From the NCBI GenBank assembly GCA_950097015.1, contig CATNEN010000037.1, positions 4,121,501 through 4,185,500 of the forward strand: a stretch of 64,000 nt of DNA, written 5' to 3'. Below, one piece after another: positions 52,263 through 64,000 of the stretch; position 1 is the stretch's first letter; each line of letters opens with the position of its first letter. Source of the DNA: Macrostomum hystrix (lineage: Eukaryota; Platyhelminthes; Macrostomidae). The notes under the pieces were generated by a model. It saw only the letters and a program-made list of their open reading frames with translations, was not told where the DNA came from and searched no databases. The position numbers and the translations under genes are program-made.

Positions 52263-54246
52263 TCACACTCCACTCGGACACATGCCGTACGGTGCGTGTG
52301 CTGCCAAGAACTCCTTAGAGTGCATGTACTCGTGGCTGTAGTCTCTATTTTCGATATCCTGCTGGATTTGTAGCTTTCGCTTCTCCGCCTGCTGATCAGA
52401 CAGCAACTTGTCGTTCAACGCCTCCTTCGGCCGCCTGCTACCGCCGCCAGCAACGTCCTGGCTGTCGAGTAACGCGCCGAGAGCCTCGCCGCCAGAGATG
52501 ACAGCCAGGGCCTGGGGTCGCTCCAGCAGGCTGGCAGTCTGCCTGTCCTGCTCTACGCTGTTGCGCACCAGGTCCTTTCGCTCGGGCTCCGGGCCGAGGG
52601 TGAGGCGCAGTGATTCGCAGCGCTTCAACGAGTCCCACGGCATGGCCTCCAACAGGCGTAGCATGAAGCTGATCTGACGCTCCGACATCTGCGCCTCCGT
52701 CATGGTGTCGGAGATATGGCCGCCGATTTTGATGAAGTCAATTAGCAACGGGCCCCACAGCTCGGCTAGATAGGAGCCCACCCAGAAAAGGTCGTGCGAG
52801 CAGGCTACCGTTAGAGTGTGGCTCAGGTAAGAGCCGAGATTGGCAACTGATTCAACTTCCAGTTCGTGTATCTGACCGCCTGTAAGGCATGCCATGGCGA
52901 GTGCCACACTGCGACTGCAGGTCAACTGAAGGTGCTCAAGAGTTGTGTAGTTGATGAGCAGCATCGGGCCTCGCTGGCGCAGGTATTTCATGAGGAATAG
53001 CATAATTTGGTCCAGTCTGTACTTTCCTAGCACAAATTTCAAATGCGATGATGAGCCTCGAGTTATGTACTCGTTTAAGTCATTTTGAACCTGCAGATCA
53101 AATATTTTGTTTCGTGTTGAGATGGTGTGCGGTTGTGATTTGAAAAATGTAGGAATCTGTTATTATTAATTTCATATTGATTACTAATTTGCTGCTAATT
53201 GATAGTTTTAAATTGCTGATTTTCAGTGGCGGATCTAGGATTGCGAAACTAGGGGGGGGGGTCGAAGTCACAAATGCGAGATATATGTTGCCGTGTTAAC
53301 ACGGGTAAAAACTGAATATAACAACGCCATGCCATCGGTACTCTCATAGGCAAGCTTTCGAACATATTGGAGCCTCCCTGACTGCCTAGGAATCTTTCAA
53401 AAAGGGGGCCGGAAAACACTGGGTCGCCAGTCAGATACGGCCCTCGAGACTTCTACTAAATCTAAGTTCGTAGGCCTCCACTACCTCCCCATGCTAATCT
53501 TTATCGTGTGTCTCACATTCCCCTGTCTCATCTCTCTCCTGTCTTATACCTCTCCTGTATCATCTCTCTCCGTCCCATCTTCCCCTGTCTCATCTTTCCC
53601 TTGTCTCATCTCTCCCATATCTCACCTTATCTCCAACCTAATCTCTCCCGTTTCATCTTCCTCTGTCTAATCTCCCCTGTCTCTTGGGTCCATGAGCAAG
53701 ATAATTGTTCCCAGGTGCTCAGCTCATCCAGCTACAAAATGGATACCGCAATCAGCTGGGGTAGAAGTTTGGGTGGGTGTGGCTGTCTCCCCTGTCCTCG
53801 GACAGAACAGCTGTACACAGACTTCGGATGAGCCGTGCAATAGCTGCTGGCGTGCCGCTGGGTGCACATGTGGCCCAAAAGGTGTTATTATTTTTTTTCA
53901 TGCACCCTTGTAAAGTAGGTACCTTGTAGATTCGTAGCAGCAGGTATTTTCTCACCTCATCATCTTGTCGCAGCTCTCGAAAGTACACCTCTAGTCCAGG
54001 GGACAGGTCAGCCTTGTCGGCCACTTTCTCATCGCTGCGCCGGATATACCTGACATTGACGTACGTGGCCTGCCGCAGTCGCCTGACGCAGAGGAACACG
54101 ACTTCAAATGGGTCAATGAAGCCAGGCTGCTGACACCACTTTGCTGCGTAGAGGCTGTGCGTGACTGGTGCAGTTTCGGCCAGCTGTTTTGTGCAGTAGC
54201 AGGCCGCACTTCTGCCAAAATGCTCAGGCAGCTGTTTGCCAGACAT
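52263..54246 (-). CDS. unrecognised protein, two exons placed
   Basis: Complement of join 52263..53090, 53956..54246. Exon-like composition, a GTGAGA donor after GATGATGAG and a CTGCAG acceptor before GTTCAAAATG, both phase 0. I do not recognise the family. The protein looks alpha-helical, with a hydrophobic C-terminal-middle part (SYLAELWGPLLIDFIKIGG) followed by a charged, disordered tail ending CPSGV. No signal peptide or obvious catalytic motif. The ATG at 54246-54244 is the first in frame, but an acceptor-like TATAAG lies just before it, so more 5' exons are likely; 54600-54950 is the candidate. Confidence 0.6.
53690..53885 (-). mobile_element. second SINE-like family, longest copy
   Basis: In reverse complement it carries GGCCACATGTGCACCCAG, CAGCAGCTATTGCACGGC and CTGTGTACAGCTGTTCTGTC, shared with 46822-46905 and partly 28630-28690 and 44640-44700. 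It lies in the intron between the two exons of the unrecognised gene. Ends not defined. Confidence 0.6.
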
Positions 54247-54599
54247 GTCCACTTATAGAAAATTATCAGAAATAACTGAAAGTCATTAGGAATGAAATGC
54301 GTCTGATGGCAAATTTAGTTTTCAGCAATAAAACATAAATCAGTACATAGACAAAAATGCTGCTTTCTGTCGATTTGCTGCAGTAACCAGAGAATATTTA
54401 CATTTGAGCTAAAATATATTTGAGATAAACATACAATCACAGATACTTATACCTTATGCACAGATACTACTACAAGGGAATGAATGGGAAGACATTTTTC
54501 TAATGAATTTTATACTTTTTGTGATTATGCACATTTGAACACATTTATATACACCAGACGAGGGTACTGCAGCTATAGGCAAACCTGTCAGCCTTCTTC

Positions 54600-54952
54600 A
54601 CAGTTGAGAAGAAAAATCGCAGGTAGCTGCACAGATTTGGCATGACTTCCAAGTCGGTAGACCTCTTTCAGCAAGAAACTCTCTGAATCGTCCGATGTAA
54701 ATAAGCGTCTGCCTCTCTGTCGGCAGAGTCCTTCTCCAACCGCTCAATCGTCAGCAGGTCAGCTTCGTTAAATTCAGGGAACTCAGTCATCGTCGACAAG
54801 AACTGATCAATGCTACTTGACTCCAGTATCGGAAGCCCATTTGCATATTGCGAGATAGCCGAGTACTTTTGACGCCCAGCAGTTTGACGAGTGACAAAAT
54901 CTAGTTCTCGGTTGACAATCCAGCAATGTCTTCTTCGAGAATACCGTCGTAG
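54600..54952 (-). CDS. candidate 5' exon of the unrecognised gene, frame broken
   Basis: On the minus strand MINYDGILEEDIAGLSTEN runs into TAG and continues one base earlier as LDFVTRQTAGRQKYSAISQY with a long acidic helix-like stretch (FPEFNEADLLTIERLEKDSA), then meets an in-frame TGA before a segment ending TVKKADR at a GTTTGC donor like those of EXOSC2 and AP beta. The first break is of the -1 type. The exit phase (2) does not match the next exon (phase 1). It may be a damaged exon, a pseudogene piece or a region with several consensus errors. Confidence 0.4.
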
Positions 54953-57489
54953 TTAATCATTGTCTCTGTGGAATGCTATGTAGAATTTTTAAAGAACTGT
55001 TTTTCAGTTTCAATTCTCTATTCCTCTGCAGAACAGATCTTTTGGCTTAGTCTACGATTTGACTTTCTAGTAAAATAGTCTATGGTAGTGGGTGCAGGGG
55101 GCTTCGCGCCCACACCCCCATCTCTGACTCTGAAAGTGTAGCTTGGGCAAAAATGTCTATGGCACATTAACAGTAATACCCATTACTGTTATGGTATATA
55201 ATTGTAAAACGCTCAAGCGTGCAGATAATGACTATGTCTATGGTGAAATCATATAGTCAAGCTAGCTATGCAAAAAACGTGCTGATAGTCGAAACGTGTG
55301 TAGATAATGGATGTCTATGTACCAAATCCCAATCTCAACACGGACAGTCGGTGACTATATTTTTAACGAACAATTTAATGGGACAACAGTATAACAAATA
55401 ACGTGTATGATAGCAAAGCGTCACTTTCGCGTTAATTTGGTGGAACGCGAAAATCGGCTTTACTTTAGAGTCTACACGCTTGCATTGGCTTTCTATCGAA
55501 GATAAAATAATTTCTGAGTATAACGAGCCGCTCTAAGAACACAAAGAACTTGTTTTCGCTTTTACTCTGTTTTTATTTATTGTGACTAATTCCGACTTTA
55601 ATATGAAATCGTATTATAAAAATCAGCACCTTCATTGAACTTTTTGACTCATAGTACCACTCAAATGTGCTTTTTCGAGGTGTTGAGATGAGAAAACTAG
55701 CCATACGCTCGTACAATTACGTATAGAAAGTCTCTCTGCTTAACTCAATTTACAGAACGTGTGCTAGCTCAGAACTTAGCCGTTCTTACTTAGCCGACTG
55801 AATCAGTAAGTTTGCCTGAGGGGTGGGGCTGGCGTGCGTCATTGCTTGAAAGTTAAAAGCACGCTATTGCTTCACAGAGGCGCAATCTGAGAAAAAACAG
55901 CTCATGAGACTAAAAATAGCATGCCCGACCAAGCCGTGTACACATTTTTCATTTTTTCCTAAAGAAAAGATATTTTTTCGGATGTACAGACTTTTACTCG
56001 GTGGATCAATTCTTTTGTCAGGTGCGGAGTGAACAAGCTCTTACTGGACCGCGCGCTGTTCTCTTGTTGCTAGGGGCGGTGGGGTTGGTGTGAGCGGTGC
56101 GCAAGGGAAGAGACTTAAAGCTAACGAGACCAGGGTGGTGAAAAAATGTTTGCTTTTGCTAATAGCATTCTGTATTTTGTACTAAATAAATGATAATAAG
56201 TAAACCAAGAACCAAGCGAGAATCTGAGAAGTAAACCTATTTTTATGTAAATCTGGTGTAAATAGAGAAAGACATCTGCTGCTGAGCTTTGTACTTTTGA
56301 TTTGCAAGCAACTGATTGTTTTTACTTTCAAATTGTGAAATACATTCAAATGTGCTTTAACATTTTTTGTGTTTTCACTGGGGCTTAGAATCTCGGCCTC
56401 CATAAGTAATTGATTGTAGATACGAAATTTCTATCAATTAATATACACAGTAATATAGTCAGGTAGAACCAAATTATTGATGAGAACTATTTTTTGAACC
56501 ACCCTGCTCATGCGCCACCCCCCATTCCATTTTATTTCCATCGCGTTGCGCCGTGTGAAGAAAGAGTTGCGCTATGTTTCGTGTGCAGAGAATGAAAGCC
56601 TGGGACTGATGAAATCAGCTGCAATAGGGAGTTTGTCACCCCATGGGGGGAGAGAGGAGAGAATGAAAAAGTACACATGGGGCGAGAGATAAGAACTGTA
56701 CACTTTTATTGATCTGCGAAAGCGTACACCAAAACAGTCCACTGTACATTGCTCCCGCTGCTCTATTCAAACCAAGGGTTTGGCGCCCCTCACACCCCCA
56801 GCCTGGGCAAGTCTATAATATGCGACCTGCCCGCCACAGTTAAACTGCTTTGCTTTACCCTATCAGCAGCAGCTACTTGTCTGGCTCTAACTGGCCGACT
56901 CATTTACTGAGCAGTTTTTGGTAAGTGTAAAGTGTTTCTATACGAATTTACAGCACACCCTCTAACAATTTAGGCGTGGTGTTAGACAAATGTTCAGTTT
57001 GATTATAACGTACCTTAGGCTATTAAATAATACAAAAATATTGTAAATAAATTATCCATTTCAGTTCAGAACAGTATCTTAGCTTCCTACAAAGTAAGTG
57101 AAATTGCAAGTACACGTAATGCACACGTGTAGTCTAGGCTTGTCTTGCTATGTATTGGCCATGTGGTAACTAATGTCACGATCTTACCTTGATTTCTCTT
57201 GGTTTATAATTTAAAAAAATTATTTGCACGCCTCAATTTGAGCCCATTAGTAGCACTACTATTATTTATAATTGCGCAACTTAAGATACAAACATTTTGA
57301 CTGTAATTTACGGTCGCGAATTACCTTTCCTTATTGTTATAGTATGCTACTTTTGTAAGTAGCGAAGCAGCAGTAGATAAAATGTATTAATCCAGATGAT
57401 TCCACTATTCTTGTTTCTATGTTTTCAAAATGCCGCAGCCAACTGGTGTCTAAAAAACCGCATTTTTTTCTAATTTCAGCAATTTAATT
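54953..57489. other. intergenic / divergent promoter region
   Basis: Separates the minus-strand gene from MVP on the plus strand, so both promoters should lie here. No gene supported. The phrases GTGGGTGCAGGGGGCTTCGC (55090) and GGCGCCCCTCACACCCCCA (56789) are similar words on opposite sides; no TATA box stands out. Confidence 0.45.
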
Positions 57490-60400
57490 ATGAGCAAGAA
57501 GGGACCTCAGATGCCAGACGACTCTAGCCTGTTCCGCATTCCGCCGTTCTACTATGTACACGTGCTGGACCAGAACACCAATGTGACTCGTATCGAGATT
57601 GGACCCAGGACCTTTGTGCGCCAGGACAATGAGCGCGTGGTTCTGGGCCCCGAGAAGATGGTCACCGTGCCGCCTAGGCACTATTGCGTCATCGAGAATC
57701 CGGTTGTTAAGGACGCCGATGGCAAGGTTGGTAGAAAAAATTATATGCCTTCTTATGCCTGCCCATTCTCCCTCTCCTATCTGTCTTACCTGCAACAGCA
57801 ATGAAATGTCTATATAGGGTTTGGAGATATACAATTGATCAGTTCTAAATGGCCTAAGCCTTATCTTTGTAGCTTTGTGATAAGGCGTTACTGGTCTATT
57901 TAGTTAAACTTGACAAATGGCCAGAACTGCTCGCATCTATAATTTATATAGATCAACTAAGCGACTAAAAAAGTAATTAGTCAAGTGAGTCGCAGTGAAC
58001 CAAATGTACCAAGATAGTCAACTTGTCTTAGAGGCCTTTGGGCGCTTACAGAAACATTCTTTAGACTGTGTGCCTGAAGCGAAGCAAAACTATTTATGAT
58101 TAAGTGTGGACATGAAAGGTGAATCAAACCTCTACGAGTATTGTTTCAATAGAACTAAGAAAGAGTTTAGATAAGCTAATGACAATAATGTCCAAAGTTG
58201 AGCTAAAAGTACAGGTGGCTGTAAACTGTGAATGAATAGAGGATTGAGTACACAAAGCTAATTTAACTGACACGCATCCATCCCCCTCCGCTTCGCAGGT
58301 GGTTTACGACGACTTCGGCCAGGTGAAGCTGCTTCACGCCGATCAGGAGATCCGCATGGCCCAGGATCCGTTCCCGCTGTATCCTGGCGAAGGTGCTGAA
58401 GGTCGGCGTGTCGCCGCTGCGCATCGTGCCGCCGAACTCGGCGCTTCGCCTGAAGGCCCAGCTGGACTTCACCGATGAAGGCGACATTCAGCGGGTGGCC
58501 GGCGACGAGTGGCTGTTCGAGGGCCCCGGCACCTACCTGCCGCGCAAGGAGGTCACAGTCGAGGAGGTGGTGCGAGCCACCGTGATTCGGCCTAACCAGG
58601 TGAGAAAATAGAATTGCTCGTCAGTTCGGATCAAACTAAAGCTTTTTTACTTTCTTGTAAGCTTATTTATTTCGAACCCTTTGCTTATTTAGAAGCCGAA
58701 TCCTACTACTTTAAGTAGTAAAGTAAAAAATAAGAATATTTATATTTATCTAATTATTTGAATGCCGATTCAAATTTGTAGGCACTGCGTCTTCGCGCCC
58801 GCAAGGAGTGCAAGGACCGCGACGGTAGGCCCCGCGTCTGCGGTGAGGAATGGATCGTGAAGGTGAGCGGCGCCTACCTGCCTGGTGCCTACGAAGAGGT
58901 TGTGGCCACAGTTGAGGCCCAGATCCTCACAGAGAAGAAGGCGCTGCACATGCGCGCTCTGCGCACCTTCGTGGACGATTTCCGCAAGACTCGCAAATCC
59001 GGCGAGGAGTGGCTTATCACCCTGAGCGACACGGAGTCGCACATCACAGGTGAGGCTATCAGGCATGTGTTTGTGAACAGAACTGAGCAAGCGTTGGCTC
59101 CTGGATTTAATTAAATCTTACTGTTTATTTTTCACTCGTACGAAGGCGTCAATGAGGAGGTTGTCGGCGTCATCAACATCACGACGCTAAACAACCGGCA
59201 GTACTGCGTCATCTGCGATCCCTGCTGACGCGGAGGGCAAGCCGCAGCTGGGCAAGAAGAAGCTGGTCCGCGGTGAGCGCTCCTTCTTCCTGCTGCCCGG
59301 CGAGAGCCTGGAGAAGGGCATCCAGAATGTCTACGTGCTTAGCGAGAACGAAGGCCTCATCCTGCGTGCCCTGGAAGAGTTCAAGGAGACCGCCGACAAG
59401 GTGCGCAAGCCCGGTGACCGCTGGATGATCCGCGGCCCGGTTGAGTACGTGCCCCCCGTTGAGGTGGACGTTGTGTGCAAGCGGACCGCCATTCCCCTCG
59501 ACGTCAACGAGGGCATCTACGTGCGTGACATCAAGTCCGGCCAGGTGCGCTGCGTTTCCGGCGAGACCTACATGCTCAGCCACGACGAGGAGCTGTGGGA
59601 GAAGCACCTGCCACCGGCTGTGGAGGCCTTGTTGGCCTCGCAGAAGGACCCCCTTGCTGACCGGTCCGACCGCAGCAAGAACGACCCCGAGTCCAAGCCG
59701 CGCGACCGAACTCGCAGCATCACCCTGCGCGTGCCCCACAATGCCGCTGTGCAGATCTACGACTACAAGGCTAAGGTGGCCCGCGTGGTGTTCGGACCCG
59801 AGCTGGTCATGCTGAACCCTGACGAGCAGTTCACCCAGCTGTCCTTGTCTGGCGGCAAGCCCAAGAAGCCGAATGTCATCAAGTCCCTGTGCCTGCTTCT
59901 GGGCCCCGACTTCTGCACGGATATCATCACCCTGGAGACCTCCGACCACGCCAGGCTGCAGATTCAGCTGTCCTACAACTGGCACTTTGACACCTCCAAG
60001 TGCGCCGCCGATGCCAAGGAGGCCGCCAAGCTGTTCTCCGTGCCCGACTTTGTCGGCGACATGTGCAAGGCGGTGGCCAGCAGGGTGCGCGGCGCCGTCG
60101 CTGCCGTCGGCTTCGACGACTTCCACCGCAACTCGGCGCGCATCATCCGCGGCGCGCTGTTCGGCTTCAGCGAGCAGGGCAAGATCCGGGACGAGTTCCG
60201 CATGCCGCAGAACAACCTGGTCATCACCTCCGTGGACATCCAAAACGTGGAGCCCGTGGAGCAGCGGACCCGTGATGCCCTGCAGAAGTCCGTCCAGCTG
60301 GCCATCGAGATCACCACCAACTCGCAGGAGGCCACGGCCAGGCAGGAGGCCGAGCGGCTGGAGCAGGAGGCCCGCGGCAAGCTGGAGCGCCAGAAGATCT

Positions 60401-61595
60401 CCGACGAAGCCGAGGCCGAGAAGGCCAGGCGGGAGCTGCTGGAGCTTCAGGTATGTCACCGTGTTGCCTCAATTAGATTTTTAAATACTCATTTGATCTC
60501 CCTCACAACCGGCCCTCACAGTCAGCCTACTCTCCCTCACAGTCAGCCTACTCTCCCTCACAGCCAGCCTACTCTCCCTCACAGTCAGCCTACTCTACCT
60601 CAGAGTCAGCCTACTCTCCCTCACAGTCAGCCTACTCTCCCTCACAGTCAGCCTACTCTCCCTCACAGTCAGCCTACTCTCCCTCTCAGCCTACTCTCCC
60701 TCACAGTCAGCCTACTCTCCCTCACAGTCAGCCTACTCTCCCTCACAGTCAGCCTACTCTCCCTCACAGCCAGTCTACTCTCCCTCACAGCCAGTCTACT
60801 CTCCCTCTCAGCCAGTCTACTCTCCCTCACAGCCAGTCTACTCTCCCTCACAGCCAGTCTACTCTCCCTCTCAGCCAGCCTACTCTCCCTCACAGTCAGC
60901 CTACTCTCCCTCACAGCCAGTCTACTCTCCCTCTCAGCCAGCCTACTCTCCCTCACAGCCAGCCTACTCTCCCTCTCAGCCAGCCTACTCTCCCTCACAG
61001 CCAGTCTACTCTCCCTCTAAGCCAGTCTACTCTCCCTCACAGCCAGCCTACTCTCCCTCTCAGCCAGCCTACTCTCCCTCACAGCCAGCCTACTCTCCCT
61101 CTCAGCCAGCCTACTCTCCCTCACAGCCAGTCTACTCTCCCTCTAAGCCAGTCTACTCTCCCTCACAGCCAGCCTACTCTCCCTCTCAGCCAGCCTCATC
61201 TCTCTCAGCCAGCCTTAACGAGGTTGATATTCTAAGCACCCTAAGCGCAAGCCGCTGTTATACCCGCTCAGGCGCACTCGGCGGCAGTGGAGAGCACCGG
61301 CCAGGCCAAGGCGGAGGCGCAGTCTCGCGCCGAGGCGGCCCGCATCGAGGGCCAGGCGGCCGTGGAGCAGGCCAGGCTGCGCTCCGAGGCGCTGGGCATC
61401 GAGTCCACCGCCGAGCTGGAGCGGGTGAAGCTGGCCCGCGAGGCCGAGCTGGCCTATCAGCGAGAGCAAAACGAGCTGGACGTGTCGCGCCAGAAGGAGC
61501 TGACGACAATCGAGGTCGAAAAGTTCAAGCGCTTCGTGGACGCCATCGGTGCCGACACCATACGCGCTATCGCCAACGCTGGCCCGGAGATGCAG
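57490..61595 (+). CDS. MVP: major vault protein (MVP), 3' end outside window, two +1 breaks
   Basis: Join 57490..57726, 58299..58599, 58782..59049, 59146..60450, 61272..61595 and onward; about 811 residues are inside, of the usual ~850-890. MVP builds the barrel of the cytoplasmic vault ribonucleoprotein. Seen: N-terminal vault repeats ([17 protein letters not shown] region, GPRTF, PPRHYC), [15 protein letters not shown], shoulder domain ([30 protein letters not shown]), then the cap helix with [20 protein letters not shown] and AGPEMQ. Phases 0,0,1,0,0 agree. Breaks: an extra base at 58392 (PGE then VLKVG) and an in-frame TGA at 59226-59228 (ICDPC then DAEGKPQLG). The missing C-terminus should lie beyond the 61596 intron. 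Confidence 0.94.
57727..58298. other. MVP intron 1
   Basis: Phase-0 intron, GTTGGT donor, CGCAG acceptor. Unique AT-rich sequence without a tandem array, unlike the two later large MVP introns. Confidence 0.8.
60525..61200 (+). repeat. 21-bp minisatellite in MVP intron 4
   Basis: About 33 units of CAGCCTACTCTCCCTCACAG with a T, C or TC variant base. Each unit is a pyrimidine tract ending in CACAG or CTCAG, close to an ideal 3' splice site. The true acceptor (ACCCGCTCAG, 61271) lies beyond the array. Confidence 0.95.
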
Positions 61596-61654
61596 GTGAG
61601 TGTGCGCCCGGCTGATGTTTGGGTCTGGGATCCCTGGACTTCGAGTCTGGAAAA

Positions 61655-64000
61655 AGAGTGTCGGAATTTGAGTTTCGGAATTGAGAGAGTCGGGAATGAC
61701 GGTTTCGGAATTGAGAGTGTCGGGAATGACGGTTTCGGAATTGAGAGAGTCGGGAATGACGGTTTCGGAATTGAGAGTGTCGGAATTTGAGTTTCGGAAT
61801 TGAGAGAGTCGGGAATGACGGTTTCGGAATTGAGAGTGTCGGGAATGACGGTTTCGGAATTGAGAGAGTCGGGAATGACGGTTTCGGAATTGAGAGTCGG
61901 GAATGACGGTTTCGGAATTGAGAGTGTCGGGAATGATGGTTTCGGAATTGAGAGAGTCGGGAATGACGGTTTCGGAATTGAGAGAGTCGGGAATGACGGT
62001 TTCGGAATTGAGAGTGTCGGGAATGACGGTTTCGGAATTGAGAGTGTCGGGAATGACGGTTTCGGAATTGAGAGTGTCAGGAATGATGGTTTCGGAATTG
62101 AGTGTCGGGAATGACGGTTTCGGAATTGAGAGTCGGGAATGACGGTTTCGGAATTGAGAGTGTCGGGAATGATGGTTTCGGAATTGAGAGAGTCGGGAAT
62201 GACAGTTTCGGAATTGAGAGAGTCGGGAATGACGGTTTCGGAATTGAGAGTGTCGGGAATGATGGTTTCGGAATTGAGAGTGTCGGGAATGACGGTTTCG
62301 GAATTGAGAGAGTCGGGAATGACGGTTTCGGAATTGAGAGTGTCGGGAATGATGGTTTCGGAATTGAGAGTGTCGGGAATGATGGTTTCGGAATTGAGAG
62401 CGTCGGGAATGACGGTTTCGGAATTGAGAGTGTCGGGAATGATGGTTTCGGAATTGAGTGTCGGGAATGACGGTTTCGGAATTGAGAGTCGGGAATGACG
62501 GTTTCGGAATTGAGAGTGTCGGGAATGACGGTTTCGGAATTGAGAGTGTCGGGAATGACGGTTTCAGAATTGAGAGTGTCGGGAATGACGGTTTCGGAAT
62601 TGAGAGTGTCGGGAATGATGGTTTCGGAATTGAGAGTGTCGGGAATGATGGTTTCGGAATTGAGAGTGTCGGGAATGATGGTTTCGGAATTGAGAGTGTC
62701 GGGAATGATGGTTTCGGAATTGAGAGTGTCGGGAATGATGGTTTCGGAATTGAGAGTGTCGGGAATGACGGTTTCGGAATTGAGAGTGTCGGGAATGACG
62801 GTTTCGGAATTGAGAGTGTCGGGAATGATGGTTTTCGGAATTGAGAGTGTCGGGAATGATGGTTTCGGAATTGAGAGTGTCGGGAATGACGGTTTCGGAA
62901 TTGAGAGTGTCGGGAATGATGGTTTCGGAATTGAGAGTGTCGGGAATGATGGTTTCGGAATTGAGAGTGTCGGGAATGATGGTTTCGGAATTGAGAGTGT
63001 CGGGAATGATGGTTTCGGAATTGAGAGTGTCGGGAATGATGGTTTCGGAATTGAGAGTGTCGGGAATGACGGTTTCGGAATTGAGAGTGTCGGGAATGAC
63101 GGTTTCGGAATTGAGAGTGTCGGGAATGATGGTTTCGGAATTGAGAGTGTCGGGAATGACGGTTTCGGAATTGAGAGTGTCGGGAATGATGGTTTCGGAA
63201 TTGAGAGTGTCGGAATGATGGTTTCGGAATTGAGAGTGTCGGGAATGACGGTTTCGGAATTGAGAGTGTCGGGAATGATGGTTTCGGAATTGAGAGTGTC
63301 GGGAATGATGGTTTCGGAATTGAGAGTGTCGGGAATGATGGTTTCGGAATTGAGAGTGTCGGGAATGATGGTTTCGGAATTGAGAGTGTCGGGAATGATG
63401 GTTTCGGAATTGAGAGTGTCGGGAATGACGGTTTCGGAATTGAGAGTTTCGGGAATGACGGTTTCGGAATTGAGAGTGTCGGGAATGATGGTTTCGGAAT
63501 TGAGAGTGTCGGGAATGATGGTTTCGGAATTGAGAGTGTCGGGAATAATGGTTTCGGAATTGAGAGTGTCGGGAATGATGGTTTCGGAATTGAGAGTGTC
63601 GGGAATGACGGTTTCGGAATTGAGAGTGTCGGGAATGATGGTTTCGGAATTGAGAGTGTCGGGAATGATGGTTTCGGAATTGAGAGTGTCGGAATGACGG
63701 TTTCGGAATTGAGAGTGTCGGGAATGATGGTTTCGGAATTGAGAGTGTCGGGAATGATGGTTTCGGAATTGAGAGTGTCGGGAATGATGGTTTCGGAATT
63801 GAGAGTGTCGGGAATGATGGTTTCGGAATTGAGAGTGTCGGGAATGATGGTTTCGGAATTGAGAGTGTCGGGAATGACGGTTTCGGAATTGAGAGTGTCG
63901 GGAATGACGGTTTCGGAATTGAGAGTGTCGGGAATGATGGTTTCGGAATTGAGAGTGTCGGGAATGATGGTTTTGGAATTGAGAGTGTCGGGAATAATGG
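61655..64000 (+). repeat. 30-bp minisatellite in MVP intron 5, runs off the window
   Basis: About 78 units of GAGAGTGTCGGGAATGATGG plus TTTCGGAATT, with GACGG/GATGG and AGAGAG/AGAGTG variants. AGAGAG units are confined to the first 700 bp. It is still repeating at the window edge, so its full length is unknown. Long frames (up to 400 codons) are artefacts of the 30-bp period. Confidence 0.96.

Noticed and set aside
59209-60459. 416-codon Leu-rich frame on the minus strand
   Set aside because: Antisense shadow of the large MVP exon caused by its codon bias.
62495-63697. 400-codon frame of VSELRVSGM repeats
   Set aside because: It lies wholly in the 30-bp array of an MVP intron, with no coding sign outside the repeats.

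Overview
The window looks like nuclear DNA of an animal. It holds intron-bearing genes with GT-AG splice sites, GC-rich exons in AT-rich flanks, conserved eukaryotic genes (EXOSC2, VPS54, AP-1/AP-2 beta, an MRG15-type gene, major vault protein), a Ty3/gypsy LTR retrotransposon, tRNA-like SINEs and MITEs. I cannot name the species. The pairing of MVP with one AP-1/2 beta gene suits an invertebrate or early-branching metazoan, but that is inference.

Layout. Positions 1-3095 are the 3' part of a gypsy element (integrase, tail, polypurine tract, 3' LTR). 3096-6065 is intergenic with a MITE at 4860-5138. EXOSC2 (6066-7783, +) and VPS54 (8701-14538, +) follow. A single-exon gene of unknown function lies at 16272-17099 (+). 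17100-20606 is gene-poor with a fold-back-like element. AP-1/2 beta (20607-27149, +) has seven exons. MORF4L1/MRG15 (29119-33739, -) has six exons; its first intron carries a MITE and a Merlin-type transposon. 33740-39062 is repeat-rich. A tandem-C2 protein (39063-45468, -) is followed by a 6.8 kb gene desert made mostly of tandem arrays. An unrecognised gene occupies 52263 to about 54950 (-). MVP starts at 57490 (+) and runs off the right edge inside a minisatellite of more than 2.3 kb.

Two properties run through the window. First, about twenty unrelated minisatellites (units of 6-54 bp) occupy roughly 14 kb, and most lie inside introns. Several have units that repeat splice-site-like motifs (pyrimidine tract plus AG, or AG/GT). 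Second, three conserved genes (VPS54, AP beta, MVP) and the gypsy polyprotein are each broken by single-base shifts, and every one is of the +1 type; three of the six cellular-gene cases end at an in-frame TGA followed by C. Consensus insertion errors are the simplest explanation, but +1 recoding is testable. An unrecognised gene at 54.6 kb shows a -1-type break, which argues against a pure +1 rule.

The genes serve unrelated housekeeping roles (RNA decay, endosome-to-Golgi tethering, clathrin adaptors, chromatin, vault particle), and I see no operon-like or pathway link between them. Coordinates of spliced genes were placed by hand from splice motifs, phase and homology to remembered family patterns; no alignment was run.
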